A stretch of 64,000 bases of DNA from an uncultured Clostridia bacterium (GTDB lineage: Bacteria > Bacillota > Clostridia > Monoglobales > Monoglobaceae), in NCBI GenBank assembly GCA_947589045.1, contig CANQBQ010000003.1, forward strand, positions 1-64,000, read 5' to 3'. The position numbers and the translations under genes are program-made. A model generated the notes under the pieces. That model was not told where the DNA came from and did not search any database. It saw only the letters and a program-made list of their open reading frames with translations. Shown one piece after another: positions 43,013-52,449 of the stretch (positions are counted from its first letter, which is position 1; each line of letters begins with the position of its first letter).

Positions 43013-46000
43013 TCAGTCGCGCTCTACACGCAGTGCGCCGCAGTAAGGTCGTTGCTTCTCGTCCCATAAAAACAGCTTTAATTCGGAGCCGCGTTCCTTC
43101 GCGGCAAATTCAAAGGTTATATTCCCGCTTTCGGTTATGGTTTCGCGTCTGCACTCAGCATTCACAAACTCGCCGTCTTTAAATTCCGAGGCGTATATGC
43201 TGACTCTTTCGCAGAACTCCTCAGCAAGAACCGTTATTGGAATTGTTATAATGCCGCCTTTATATCTCGCGCCTTCGATTTTCAAGCTCAGCGACGGCGT
43301 GGCTGTCGGCGTAGTCGTTGGTGTTGCTGTCGGAGTTGCGGTCGGCGTAGTCGTCGGTGTTGATGTTGGTGTTGCCGTTGGCGTGGCAGTCGGTGTTGAT
43401 GTCGGTGTTGCGGTTGGCGTTGATGTTGGTGTTGCGGTTGGTGTTGCGGTTGGCGTAGCTGTCGGCGTTGTCGTTGGCGTAGCCGTCGGCGTTGCCGTTG
43501 GTGTAGCCGTCGGCGTTGCGGTCGGCGTTGACGTCGGAGTTGCGGTCGGGGTTGATGTCGGCATTGCCGTTGGTGTAGCCGTCGGCGTTGCGGTCGGCGT
43601 TGACGTCGGAGTTGCGGTCGGGGTTGATGTCGGCATTGCCGTTGGCGTAGCTGTCGGCGTAGGAGGCTCGACCTCGGTATAAGACAAATTATTTATCGCG
43701 CACGGACCTTCGCAGGTATAGATAACATAGCTCTTGTTCGGCTCGGTTTTGAGAGTCCGCGTCGCCGTGTCCGCGCCGTCAATCACTGTTCCGTTTTCCG
43801 CGTCGCAGGACGACAGGTCAATTTCGCCGCCGTCAAACTCCTTATAACGCACCTCGCCTTCGCCGCCGAAGTTCGCGTCGAACTTTAAAATGCCGTATTT
43901 CTTAGCGTTCACGAGAATATAGCGCTTCGTATCTTTTACGCTTTCCGCGTCTCCGACCGACGGCTCGGTAAACAATGCGCCCTCCGCGTCCGAAATACTG
44001 TCGCCCGCTCCGAGGCTTACGGTAAGGTCGGCATAATCGCCCGTATCGTTATATTTCATTCCCGCTATGCTCAAAGCATCGGCTCTGCCAAGCTTCCACT
44101 CATAGGTCTTTGCGTCGGGATTCTCGGCTCCGCACAGTGGTATATAACCGTCCTTTTCAAGCTCCAAGGGAAGCACAATGCCATCCTCATAAAGAGAGAA
44201 GCCGTCCAAATAGTCCTCTCTTATCTGTCTGAAAAGCTCATATCGGTTCGGGCAGAGAATTTGTATGGCGCGCTCTCGGTCTCTGTTGCCAAAGCAGGAA
44301 AAATAAAATCGGCAAAACTCAGCGAAATCCTCCGCATTATGGATTTTATCCTCCGAAGCTCCGTAGCTGGACATCGCAAATATATCGGCGAGCTTTGCAT
44401 CGTTCCATTCGCCGCCGTAATACGACCAGTTTCCGCCGTTTCCCTTTCGAGCATCCAAAGAGTGTCCCATTTCGTGTATCATATTTTCCTCAATCGAGTC
44501 CGCGGCGTTCGGGTGATTGAGACGGATATACAAATGGGAGCCGGCGCTGTAATAGGAGTTATCGTTTGAGTTTTCAATGAGAATTGTCGCTATATCCTTT
44601 CGGTAAATATACGGAATTTTAACCACGATTTCCTCAAACCTCTTGGCGTTCGTCGAGGAAGTGGTGTTTGTTTTACTGTTCTCCACCCACATCTGTAATG
44701 TGTGTACCGGCATTCCGCCCTTTTCGTGGATATACAGATTATAGACAAGATATTCCTTAGTGCCGCTTTTGGCAAAGTGATACCAGTTCGGATAGCTCCA
44801 CACGCTTTGCGGCGTGTCGGCTTCGGCATAAACACCGTCGGTTCCGGGGAGCGTTTCAATATGATAGGTAGAGCCTCGCTGCAGAGTTACCCAAGCCCCG
44901 CCTACCGAGGCGTAAGCGTTAAGCTCCCTTCTCTGGTTTTCCGCCGACGCGTTTTTTATCGTATCGTAAAGAGCGTCGAGCCGTCCGCGCGGAGAGGCGT
45001 TTTCGGCTATATATACGCCGCTTCGCTCAAACGCGTCCCCCGCCACGCTCTCATAAACCCTCTCTATCCTCTCGCGCTGTGCTTCTGTAATTTGCGCGTA
45101 TCCTTCAGTTTTGGAAATCATATATAACGGACTTTCGCTGCTAAGCGCCTCAAAGGTTATCGCCGCGCGGTTTTCCTTATCGACCGCAATCAGTTCTCCG
45201 CTCTCTGACAAGCCCATATAAAGACCGTTTAGCATACTTTTAAGGTAATAGGTCTGATTAGAGACGGAATAGTTTTCGCACTTTTCGCGAAGCCAGTGCT
45301 GAGTGTTGTCGTTCATACCGTAAAAAATCGGGTCGGGTTTCATCTCCACGTTATCAAACCGATACTCGGCAGACGTAAGCGGCTCGTTCAGTTCGGCGGT
45401 GGCAATTCTGCGCGTAAAGCCGCGGTATGCCTTTCGGTATTTTTTAACAGGCACCTCTTCCTCGTAGTCCTCATCCCATTCCCAATCGGTATATTCTTCG
45501 ATGTATGACTGATTGGAGCTTCGCGCCTCAAAGGCATAGCCGCCGTCGCCCATATCGCGCGGCAAAAATTGGTCGCTCATATCATCAACCTCGGTATCGC
45601 TCACCACGATTTTGCCGTCCTTTTCGCGCAGCTTTTTTCCGTCGGCAAAAATATGCTGATAACGCCCCGCAAAGCCTCGGTAAACCACGCCGGTCGTCAA
45701 CGTGGAAATCGGCTGTCCGTCAAGGGATATATCGTCCGAGCCGCACAGGAACAGCTTGGCGCAGTCGGCTTCCGAGCTTACGACAGTGTCTATCGCCGCC
45801 GTGCCGCCGACTACCTCCGCCGCAGAGCAGGACTCCAAGCCCTCTCCTTTGCAGACCGCAAGAAGCAGGACGTCGCCGTCTGCCGCGCCGCTTATTGAAA
45901 CGCTCAAAGCCCCCTCGGGCAAAACGGTATCGCTCCATTGAACGATCACGCCGTCCGCCGCGCAGGTCTGCGCGGAAAGCGGGAGCATACAAACAATGAG

Positions 46001-46057
46001 GAAAAAGCATAGTATTATTCTGTTGATTTTATATTTCTTTGTCAAAAAAGCCGTCAT
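43013..46057 (-). CDS. Large secreted HExxH metalloprotein with Pro-Thr linker
   Basis: 1014 residues from the ATG at 46057 (AAGGGAGG 8 nt upstream). Signal peptide to about residue 35, a beta-rich N-terminal part, a putative zinc-peptidase domain with [15 protein letters not shown] (HEMGH at 528-532) and a following DIFAMSSYG segment, then a beta region. Next is a Thr/Pro-rich linker of about 120 residues (43296-43665) in TPTATPT style, and a final C-terminal beta domain of about 100 residues. The active-site spacing recalls anthrax lethal factor-like (ATLF) or M60-type peptidases, but I cannot decide which. It probably acts on host or wall proteins. Single gene with its own promoter. Confidence 0.72.
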   Translation of the reverse strand: MTAFLTKKYKINRIILCFFLIVCMLPLSAQTCAADGVIVQWSDTVLPEGALSVSISGAADGDVLLLAVCKGEGLESCSAAEVVGGTAAIDTVVSSEADCAKLFLCGSDDISLDGQPISTLTTGVVYRGFAGRYQHIFADGKKLREKDGKIVVSDTEVDDMSDQFLPRDMGDGGYAFEARSSNQSYIEEYTDWEWDEDYEEEVPVKKYRKAYRGFTRRIATAELNEPLTSAEYRFDNVEMKPDPIFYGMNDNTQHWLREKCENYSVSNQTYYLKSMLNGLYMGLSESGELIAVDKENRAAITFEALSSESPLYMISKTEGYAQITEAQRERIERVYESVAGDAFERSGVYIAENASPRGRLDALYDTIKNASAENQRRELNAYASVGGAWVTLQRGSTYHIETLPGTDGVYAEADTPQSVWSYPNWYHFAKSGTKEYLVYNLYIHEKGGMPVHTLQMWVENSKTNTTSSTNAKRFEEIVVKIPYIYRKDIATILIENSNDNSYYSAGSHLYIRLNHPNAADSIEENMIHEMGHSLDARKGNGGNWSYYGGEWNDAKLADIFAMSSYGASEDKIHNAEDFAEFCRFYFSCFGNRDRERAIQILCPNRYELFRQIREDYLDGFSLYEDGIVLPLELEKDGYIPLCGAENPDAKTYEWKLGRADALSIAGMKYNDTGDYADLTVSLGAGDSISDAEGALFTEPSVGDAESVKDTKRYILVNAKKYGILKFDANFGGEGEVRYKEFDGGEIDLSSCDAENGTVIDGADTATRTLKTEPNKSYVIYTCEGPCAINNLSYTEVEPPTPTATPTAMPTSTPTATPTSTPTATPTATPTAMPTSTPTATPTSTPTATPTATPTATPTATPTTTPTATPTATPTATPTSTPTATPTSTPTATPTATPTSTPTTTPTATPTATPTTTPTATPSLSLKIEGARYKGGIITIPITVLAEEFCERVSIYASEFKDGEFVNAECRRETITESGNITFEFAAKERGSELKLFLWDEKQRPYCGALRVERD
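43296..43665 (-). repeat. Tandem Thr-Pro coding repeat
   Basis: Imperfect units of 6 or more bases encode TPTATPTS-type repeats joining the peptidase part to the C-terminal domain. A stretch is duplicated (about 43504-43570 and 43576-43640). Length variation between strains is likely. Confidence 0.85.
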
Positions 46058-46097
46058 ACTTCTTCCTCCCTTACATTCAAATTTGTTATGATATTTT

Positions 46098-46126
46098 ATT
46101 TTATCACAGAAAGCATATTTTTTCAA
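46098..46126 (-). promoter_or_regulatory. Promoter for the metalloprotein gene
   Basis: Minus-strand TTGAAA (46121-46126), 17-nt spacer, TAAAAT (46098-46103), about 41 nt before the ATG. Confidence 0.55.
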
Positions 46127-46157
46127 TATGCAAAACGTGCCTCAAACGCCCGAAACA

Positions 46158-46196
46158 AGCAAAAACAGACGCATCCGCGATACGTCTGTTTTTGCT
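46158..46196 (-). terminator. Bidirectional intrinsic terminator
   Basis: AGCAAAAACAGACG, an 11-nt loop and CGTCTGTTTTTGCT, just past the last gene of the purine operon. Confidence 0.85.
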
Positions 46197-46216
46197 ATAT
46201 TTATATTATAACGGTA

Positions 46217-47392
46217 TCAATGGTGGAACAGGCGAAGTCCGGTGAAGAACATAGCCATATTGAACCTGTTGCAGGTCTCGATAACCTGATCGTCGCGTAT
46301 TGAGCCGCCGGGCTGAGCGATAACCGTAACGCCCGACTTATGCGCGCGCTCTATGTTGTCGCCGAACGGGAAGAATGCGTCCGAGCCGAGCGCAACGTCC
46401 GTATTTTTATCCAGCCACGCGCGCTTTTCCTCCGCCGTAAACACATTCGGGCGGGTCTTGAACTTGGTCTGCCAAACGCCGTCCGCCAAAACGTCCATAT
46501 ACTCATCCGAAATATAAACGTCTATTGCGTTGTCGCGGTCAGGCTTGCCTATCTCGTCGAGAAAATCGAGCCCGAGCACCTGCGGCGACTGTCTGAGCCA
46601 CCAGTTATCCGCCTTATTTCCCGCAAGACGGGTGCAGTGTATTCTCGACTGCTGACCCGCTCCTATTCCTATCGCCTGACCGTCCTTTACATAGCATACG
46701 CTGTTGGACTGGGTATATTTAAGCGTTATGAGCGAGATTATGAGGTCGCGCTTTTGCGCCTCGTTCACGCTCTTATTGTTTGTGACCGCATCTCCGAGCA
46801 GAGCCTCGTTTATCTCAAGCTCGTTTCTGCCCTGTTCAAACGTAACGCCGAAAACCTGCTTGCGCTCAATCGGCGCGGGAGTATAGTTCTCGTTGATTTT
46901 AATTATATTGTAATTGCCCTTGCGCTTGCTCTTTAAAATTTCAAGAGCCTCGTCGGTATAGTCGGGCGCGATAATTCCGTCCGATACCTCGTGCTTTATA
47001 AGCTGCGCCGTCGCCTTGTCACAGCAGTCCGAAAGCGAGATAAAGTCGCCGAAAGACGACATTCTGTCCGCGCCGCGCGCACGCGCGTATGCGTTGGCAA
47101 GCGGCGTAAGCTCTATGTCCTCATCCACAAAGTAAATCTTTTTAAGTGTGTCGGAAAGCGGAAGTCCGACCGCCGCGCCCGCGGGCGAAACATGCTTAAA
47201 CGACGTTGCGGCAGGAAGTCCCGTCGCCGCGCGCAGCTCGCGCACAAGCTGCCAGCCGTTGAGCGCATCAAGCAGGTTTATATAGCCCGGCTTTCCGCAC
47301 AGCACCTCAAACGGAAGCTCCCCATTCTCCATAAAGACCTTTGACGGCTTCTGATTTGGATTACAGCCGTATTTTAATTCCATTTCATTCAT
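46217..47392 (-). CDS. purV: Stand-alone AICAR transformylase
   Basis: 391 residues from the ATG at 47392 (AAAGGAGC upstream). It matches only the C-terminal half of bifunctional PurH: the catalytic Lys66-His67 pair in FKHVSPAG, YTQSNSVCYVKDGQAIGIGAGQQSR, ALGSDAFFPFGDNIERA and AQPGGSIRDD. It formylates AICAR to FAICAR with 10-formyl-THF. The missing IMP cyclohydrolase half is supplied by PurO, encoded immediately before it (36-nt gap). The PurV name follows published use for separate AICAR transformylases and is less standard. Confidence 0.9.
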   Translation of the reverse strand: MNEMELKYGCNPNQKPSKVFMENGELPFEVLCGKPGYINLLDALNGWQLVRELRAATGLPAATSFKHVSPAGAAVGLPLSDTLKKIYFVDEDIELTPLANAYARARGADRMSSFGDFISLSDCCDKATAQLIKHEVSDGIIAPDYTDEALEILKSKRKGNYNIIKINENYTPAPIERKQVFGVTFEQGRNELEINEALLGDAVTNNKSVNEAQKRDLIISLITLKYTQSNSVCYVKDGQAIGIGAGQQSRIHCTRLAGNKADNWWLRQSPQVLGLDFLDEIGKPDRDNAIDVYISDEYMDVLADGVWQTKFKTRPNVFTAEEKRAWLDKNTDVALGSDAFFPFGDNIERAHKSGVTVIAQPGGSIRDDQVIETCNRFNMAMFFTGLRLFHH

Positions 47393-47428
47393 TTGTACTG
47401 CTCCTTTCACGAACCGCAAGGGTCGCTG

Positions 47429-48139
47429 TCATTTATTTTTATTGATAATCTTTGTTTCGGTTTTGCCGCTTTTAAGGTCTATAAATCTCACGAAAAGCGA
47501 GACTTTGTTTTCGGCATTGAGGCTGTTCCACAGCATATCTGTAAATTCGTCTATATTGCTCGGGATATCAACCGTTTTGGGTTCGCCCTCGTATGACGGG
47601 AGCGGATTTCCGTCGCCCATATAGGTATGTATGAAGTGTCCCTCTCCGGCAAGCGGATTTTTATAGCTGAATGAAAATCTCTCGCACGAGTCGGGATTGC
47701 CGTGTGCGCTCTTTAAAATCGACAGCGCGTAATTAAAGCCGCCGTCGTCGGTCTTGATTATGCCCGAAATTCTCGGCGTATAGTTCGGCGCGTCGTCCTC
47801 AAACTCGCGCGTGCGGAGCGACTGCTCAAACGTCATCTGCTGATTCATAAGATTATAAATCGTGTCGGTCTGGTCGCCGTTTGTGACAATGGTTTTGTTG
47901 CCGAGCACGCGCACCGGCGCGTAAATTATAAGGTGCGGGTCCTTCATTTTGGACGGGTCGAACGCCTGAGTGCGTATTCCGTCGCCGTTCTCGACAAACA
48001 CGCGGTTTCGGCTGTTCTCGCTTCTGCCCATAATAAAATATGCGCAGACCGCCGACTTCCCGTCCGCCGACTTGCCTATCACTATTCCGCGTCCGGGGTA
48101 CGGATTTGTTTTAAGCTCATTTTCAAGATTGACTTTCAT
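47429..48139 (-). CDS. purO: IMP cyclohydrolase, archaeal PurO type
   Basis: 236 residues. The PurO family pattern is visible in NPYPGRGIVIG at the N-terminus, YFIMGRSENSRNRVF, DPHLIIYAPVR, and TDTIYNLM with the later PNYTPRISGII. It closes the ring of FAICAR to give IMP, replacing the N-terminal half of PurH. It is an N-terminal-nucleophile-like fold first described in archaea and found in some Clostridia. Position between purN and the transformylase supports the role. Confidence 0.9.
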   Translation of the reverse strand: MKVNLENELKTNPYPGRGIVIGKSADGKSAVCAYFIMGRSENSRNRVFVENGDGIRTQAFDPSKMKDPHLIIYAPVRVLGNKTIVTNGDQTDTIYNLMNQQMTFEQSLRTREFEDDAPNYTPRISGIIKTDDGGFNYALSILKSAHGNPDSCERFSFSYKNPLAGEGHFIHTYMGDGNPLPSYEGEPKTVDIPSNIDEFTDMLWNSLNAENKVSLFVRFIDLKSGKTETKIINKNK

Positions 48140-48175
48140 TTTTAAACCGCCTTTCCTGCGAAAATTTATTTAAAA

Positions 48176-48766
48176 TCATTTTGAATTTGCAATTTTGTTC
48201 ACGGCGGCGGGAAGAATTATCCACTCCGCCTGCTCCATAACTCGCTTTTGCAGTATTTCGGGCGTGTCGCCGTCCAACACCTCGACCGCCTTCTGCGCTA
48301 TTATTTCGCCGCCGTCGGTAATACTGTTGACGTAATGCACCGTCGCGCCCGTCACCTTAACGCCGCGCGCGAGCGCCGCCTCGTGAACCTTTAAGCCGTA
48401 GAAGCCGTCGCCGCAAAACGACGGGATAAGCGAGGGATGGACGTTTATTATCTTATGGTCGTACTCCTCTAAGATTTTGCCGCAAAGTATGCTCAAAAAT
48501 CCCGCAAGCACAATCAAGTCCACGCCTTTTTTCCGCATATACTCACAAATCGCGTCCGAATGTTTTTCGGGCGACTCAAAATCCCGCCTCGATATTACCG
48601 CGGTCGGTATGCCGTGCTTCTCAGCCCGCTCGAGAGCGTAAACTCCTGCCTTACTTGCCGCGACCGTAACGATTTCGGCGTTTGTTATTTTTCCGCTTTC
48701 AATCGCGTCGATAATCGCCTGCAAATTCGTGCCGCCGCCCGACACAAGCACTCCCACTCTCAGCAT
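48176..48766 (-). CDS. purN: Phosphoribosylglycinamide formyltransferase
   Basis: 196 residues. Motifs [23 protein letters not shown] and the catalytic run [38 protein letters not shown] include the Asn, His and Asp of GART. Uses 10-formyl-THF to formylate GAR. The start overlaps the end of purM by 7 nt, indicating translational coupling. Confidence 0.96.
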   Translation of the reverse strand: MLRVGVLVSGGGTNLQAIIDAIESGKITNAEIVTVAASKAGVYALERAEKHGIPTAVISRRDFESPEKHSDAICEYMRKKGVDLIVLAGFLSILCGKILEEYDHKIINVHPSLIPSFCGDGFYGLKVHEAALARGVKVTGATVHYVNSITDGGEIIAQKAVEVLDGDTPEILQKRVMEQAEWIILPAAVNKIANSK

Positions 48767-49797
48767 ATGTCTATTCCTTTCTCGCCCGACACGACCTCGC
48801 CGATTATGTAAGCCTTCTCGCCCATACCTTCGAAAAATCGCACCGCCGCGTCCGCTTCTTCCGCGTCTACCGCGAGGACAAGTCCGATACCCATATTGAA
48901 TGTGTTGAACATATCGCGGTCGTCCACTCTGCCCATCTCCGCTATCATACTGAATATGGGAAGCACATCAAAGCTGCCCTTCTCTATTTTTGCATGTGTG
49001 CCCTCGGGAAGCATTCTCGGGATATTCTCGATAAAGCCGCCGCCCGTGATATGCGAAACAGCGTTCACGCTTCCCAACTCGTCGATTGCCTTCAGGAGCG
49101 GCTTTACGTATATCTTCGTGGGCTTCAAAAGCTCCTCGCCTATGCTTGTACCCAAAAACTCGCTGTACTGCATAAGTCTGCCGCCGCCCGTGGATGAAAG
49201 GTTGAATACCTTTCGGACGAGAGAGTAGCCGTTGCTGTGAACGCCCGACGACGCAATTCCTATGAGCGCGTCGCCCGCCTTAACGCGGCTTCCGTCAAGG
49301 ATTTTGTCCTTTTCGACCAAGCCCACCGAAAAGCCCGCGAGGTCGTACTCGTCAACGGGATAGAAGCCCGGCATTTCGGCTGTTTCTCCGCCGATTAGCG
49401 CACAGCCCGCCGCAACGCAGCCGTCCGCAACTCCCTTCACTATATCCGCCACCTTTTCGGGAATATTCCTTCCGAGGGCAATATAATCGAGGAAGAACAG
49501 CGGTTTTGCGCCGCTGCAAACAATGTCGTTTACGCACATCGCAACGCAGTCCTGACCGACCGTGTCGTGCTTATCCATCAAAAACGCAATTTTAAGCTTT
49601 GTTCCTACGCCGTCGGTTCCCGAAACGAGGACGGGATTTTCATATCCGCCGCCCAGCTCGAAAAGACCGCCGAAGCCGCCTATTCCCGACACAACTCCCG
49701 GAATGGTGGTTCGCGCGACGTGCTTTTTCATAAGGCTTACCGCCTCATAGCCCGCTTCAACGTCAACTCCCGCCAGCTTATACGCATTCTCACTCAT
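48760..49797 (-). CDS. purM: Phosphoribosylformylglycinamidine cyclo-ligase
   Basis: 345 residues. [15 protein letters not shown] at the N-terminus, [29 protein letters not shown] and [17 protein letters not shown] are the AIR synthetase signature. It makes AIR from FGAM with ATP. Ribosome site AAAGGAGA before the ATG at 49797. Lies between purE and purN. Confidence 0.97.
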   Translation of the reverse strand: MSENAYKLAGVDVEAGYEAVSLMKKHVARTTIPGVVSGIGGFGGLFELGGGYENPVLVSGTDGVGTKLKIAFLMDKHDTVGQDCVAMCVNDIVCSGAKPLFFLDYIALGRNIPEKVADIVKGVADGCVAAGCALIGGETAEMPGFYPVDEYDLAGFSVGLVEKDKILDGSRVKAGDALIGIASSGVHSNGYSLVRKVFNLSSTGGGRLMQYSEFLGTSIGEELLKPTKIYVKPLLKAIDELGSVNAVSHITGGGFIENIPRMLPEGTHAKIEKGSFDVLPIFSMIAEMGRVDDRDMFNTFNMGIGLVLAVDAEEADAAVRFFEGMGEKAYIIGEVVSGEKGIDIC

Positions 49798-49847
49798 AAT
49801 TTATATCTCCTTTTCTTGATTTTTATTACAAACGCCTAAGCGCGAGG

Positions 49848-50342
49848 TTACAGTTCAGCCGCCAGCTTTTTTACCTTTACGTCCTTTTCGGCAACGCCCG
49901 CCGCCATTCTCTCTTTATCGGCTCTGAGCGCATCCTTTAAATCGTCGTATTTCAGCGACAAAATCTGCGCCGCAAGTATTGCCGCGTTTGTGCCGTTGTC
50001 CACCCCGACCGTCGCAACGGGTATTCCGGGCGGCATCTGCACCGTCGCGAGCAACGCGTCCATACCGTCAAACGTGGATTTTATGGGTATGCCTATAACC
50101 GGCACAACAGTGTGCGCCGCCATAACTCCGCCAAGGTGCGCCGCCATTCCCGCCGCGCATATGATGACCTCAATTCCGTTTTTCTCCGCGTTTTTTGCGA
50201 ACTCCGCCGCACGGTCGGGAGTTCTGTGGGCTGAAATAACATTTACGTCCACGTCGATTTTGAAGCTCCTGAGTTTTGATATACAGCCCTTGAGCTTTTC
50301 AAAATCGGAGTCCGAACCCATAACAACCGCAACCTTTGCCAT
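49848..50342 (-). CDS. purE: N5-CAIR mutase (class I PurE)
   Basis: 164 residues. GSDSDFEKLKG, ISAHRTPDRAAEFA and AAGMAAHLGGVMA are class I PurE features; the enzyme moves the carboxyl group of N5-CAIR to give CAIR, and normally needs PurK, which is not in this window. Start behind AGGAGG. Confidence 0.95.
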   Translation of the reverse strand: MAKVAVVMGSDSDFEKLKGCISKLRSFKIDVDVNVISAHRTPDRAAEFAKNAEKNGIEVIICAAGMAAHLGGVMAAHTVVPVIGIPIKSTFDGMDALLATVQMPPGIPVATVGVDNGTNAAILAAQILSLKYDDLKDALRADKERMAAGVAEKDVKVKKLAAEL

Positions 50343-50392
50343 AAAACATACCTCCTGTTAAACATATTAAATCAATAAATCAAATTTAAAAT

Positions 50393-51550
50393 TTATTCAC
50401 AAGCCGCCAGATACTTTTTAAGTATCTTTATATTTCGTTCCGCCGCCATCGGCATAAACTCGGAATAGCTCTCGCTCGCCTCCTCGTCGCCGTTGTCGGA
50501 TATGGCGCGAAGCGCGGCAAACTCAACCCCGTTTATGTAGCAGACCTGCCCTATGCTCGCGCTCTCCATCTCATATGCGAGAGCGTCGAACTTTTCCGAG
50601 ATTGCGTCGGCGTCGTGTCTGCTGCAAATAAACCTGTCGCCCGTCGCAATAACGCCGTATTTATATTCGATACCGCCCACGGCTTCGGCGGCGCGCATAA
50701 GATTTTCGGACAGCTTTTTACTGCACGGAATATTTATCAGATTTATGCCGCTGATAAAGCCCGCCTCGTCGCCGAGCGGAGATGTGTCTATATCGTGCTG
50801 AACGACCGAGCCGGCTATAACGACATCTCCGACCCTGAGGCTCTTATGTCCGCCCGCCACGCCCGTGCTGATTATAACGCTCGGATTATACTCCAAAATC
50901 ATTGTCTGCGCGCACATCGCGGCGTACACCTTTCCCACGCCCGACACAGCGGCGACCACCTCTCTGCCCGACACCGTACCGGTAAAGAACTCAATTCCCG
51001 CGACCGTCTTTGTCTCCATTCCCGACATAGCCGCCTTTAAGCCCTCTATCTCGGCTTTCATCGCACCTATAACGCCTACCGTGCCGTGTTCTCCCTCGGG
51101 ATACTGCAAATCCTCGCTTGTCCAATTCTTGATTTTGTCATAGTAGTTTCTCGCCTCATTCTGCGCGAGCGAGACGTTAAGGTTGCGGTAGTTTCCGCAC
51201 TCAATCTCGGACGCGCCCGGCATCTTTCCGTCATAAATAATTATTTCCCTGAGGCACTCCTTTATTGTCGCGACGACCTCGCCGTGGTCTGCGTTTCTGA
51301 CGAGCAGGTAAAAGCCCGTCTGACAGCCCATAGGTCCGAAGTAAATCACATCGTCGCCAATGTCGGAGTTGCGTACAAATGTCGCGAACAGATGCTCCAA
51401 CGAGTGTATGGTGGGGTTGTCCATAAGTTCCCCCGTATTCGGCTTTCGGGTGCGCAAATCATATGTAGTCACGTCGCCGTCCACTCTCGAAATGTAAATC
51501 CCCACATCTATATATCTGTGGTCTACCGTGAAGCTCGCTATCTTTTTCAT
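50393..51550 (-). CDS. luxS-mtnN: LuxS / MTA-SAH nucleosidase fusion
   Basis: 385 residues from the ATG at 51550; GGAGAGG lies 14 nt upstream, and other in-frame starts fit worse. Residues 1-150 are LuxS: zinc motif His49-x-x-Glu52-His53 in HSLEH, catalytic Cys76 in GPMGCQTGFY, and the third ligand Cys118 in IECGNYR. Residues 157-385 are the nucleosidase (Pfs) domain: VGVIGAMKAEI, VSGVGKVYAA, TGVAGG, YEMESASIGQV and the catalytic Asp in ISDNGD. Pfs splits S-adenosylhomocysteine to S-ribosylhomocysteine and adenine, and LuxS converts that to homocysteine and the AI-2 precursor, so the two consecutive steps are on one chain. It sits between purE and a purine phosphorylase. Confidence 0.95.
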   Translation of the reverse strand: MKKIASFTVDHRYIDVGIYISRVDGDVTTYDLRTRKPNTGELMDNPTIHSLEHLFATFVRNSDIGDDVIYFGPMGCQTGFYLLVRNADHGEVVATIKECLREIIIYDGKMPGASEIECGNYRNLNVSLAQNEARNYYDKIKNWTSEDLQYPEGEHGTVGVIGAMKAEIEGLKAAMSGMETKTVAGIEFFTGTVSGREVVAAVSGVGKVYAAMCAQTMILEYNPSVIISTGVAGGHKSLRVGDVVIAGSVVQHDIDTSPLGDEAGFISGINLINIPCSKKLSENLMRAAEAVGGIEYKYGVIATGDRFICSRHDADAISEKFDALAYEMESASIGQVCYINGVEFAALRAISDNGDEEASESYSEFMPMAAERNIKILKKYLAACE

Positions 51551-51591
51551 TTTGAAATTTAACACCTCTCCGCGCCAAAGCGCAAAATATA

Positions 51592-52410
51592 TCAAAGTCT
51601 GTCTATTATACCCGCAATCAGTGTTTCAAAGGTGTCGGCAACGCTCTCGGTCACCCGCACCACCTCGTCGTGCTCGAGCGCCTCGGTCTGGATACCCGCC
51701 GCCATATTCGTGACGCAGGACATAGCCAGAACGTCCATACCGCACGAAACCGCGGCTATAACCTCAAACACGGTCGACATACCCACGAGGTCTGCGCCGT
51801 AGCGTCTGAGCATACGCACCTCGGCGGGCGTTTCGTACTGCGGTCCGCTCATACAGGCATAAACGCCCTCCTGAAGATTAAGCCCGAGACCGTAGCCCAC
51901 CTCCTCGGCAAGCTCCAAAAGCCGCGGGGTATAGGCATAGCTCATATCCACAAAGTCGGGAAGCTCAAGCTCGGGGAGCTTAACTCCGCGAAGCGGAGAC
52001 GCGCCCGTCATATTTATGTGGTCGCGTATCAGCACTAAATCGCCCGTTTCGTATGAGGTATTAACGCCGCCCGCCGCATTTGTGAGTATAATTCGGCGAA
52101 CGCCCGCCTCATACAGCACCCATACCGGCATAGCCACCTGCTGTGCCGAATAGCCCTCGTAATAATGGACTCTGCCCTGCATAACTATAATGTACTTTCC
52201 TCGGTATTTTCCGAACACGAACTGACCCGCGTGACCCGCCGCCGTCGAAATCGGAAATTCGGGTATCTCGCGGTACGGAATCTCTATTCTTTCCTCGAGA
52301 TTTTCCGCAAATCCGCCAAAGCCCGACCCCAGCACTATCGCCGTTTCGGGGACTATATGCGTCTTTGAGAGTATATATCCCGCCGCCTCGCGTATATGAC
52401 TGTACTCCAT
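51592..52410 (-). CDS. punA: Purine nucleoside phosphorylase
   Basis: 272 residues of the trimeric PNP family: TAIVLGSGFGGFAENL, GRVHYYEGY, LTNAAGGVNTSYETGDLVLIRDHIN, GPQYETPAEVRM and GMSTVFEVIAA. It splits inosine or guanosine with phosphate. It lies 40 nt after purL. The next gene releases adenine, so purine salvage may be joined to synthesis here. Confidence 0.95.
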   Translation of the reverse strand: MEYSHIREAAGYILSKTHIVPETAIVLGSGFGGFAENLEERIEIPYREIPEFPISTAAGHAGQFVFGKYRGKYIIVMQGRVHYYEGYSAQQVAMPVWVLYEAGVRRIILTNAAGGVNTSYETGDLVLIRDHINMTGASPLRGVKLPELELPDFVDMSYAYTPRLLELAEEVGYGLGLNLQEGVYACMSGPQYETPAEVRMLRRYGADLVGMSTVFEVIAAVSCGMDVLAMSCVTNMAAGIQTEALEHDEVVRVTESVADTFETLIAGIIDRL

Positions 52411-52449
52411 ATTTTAACACAAACTCCTTTTTGCCGCGCACGGCATATT

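Noticed and set aside
43296-43665. Regular tandem repeats that might suggest a CRISPR array
   Set aside because: Units are short, lack unique spacers and stay in frame inside a coding region; no cas gene is present.
43137-43682. Plus-strand frame encoding a Gly-Val-Asp-Val repeat protein
   Set aside because: It is the antisense translation of the Thr-Pro repeat in the metalloprotein gene, with no signal peptide or ribosome site.
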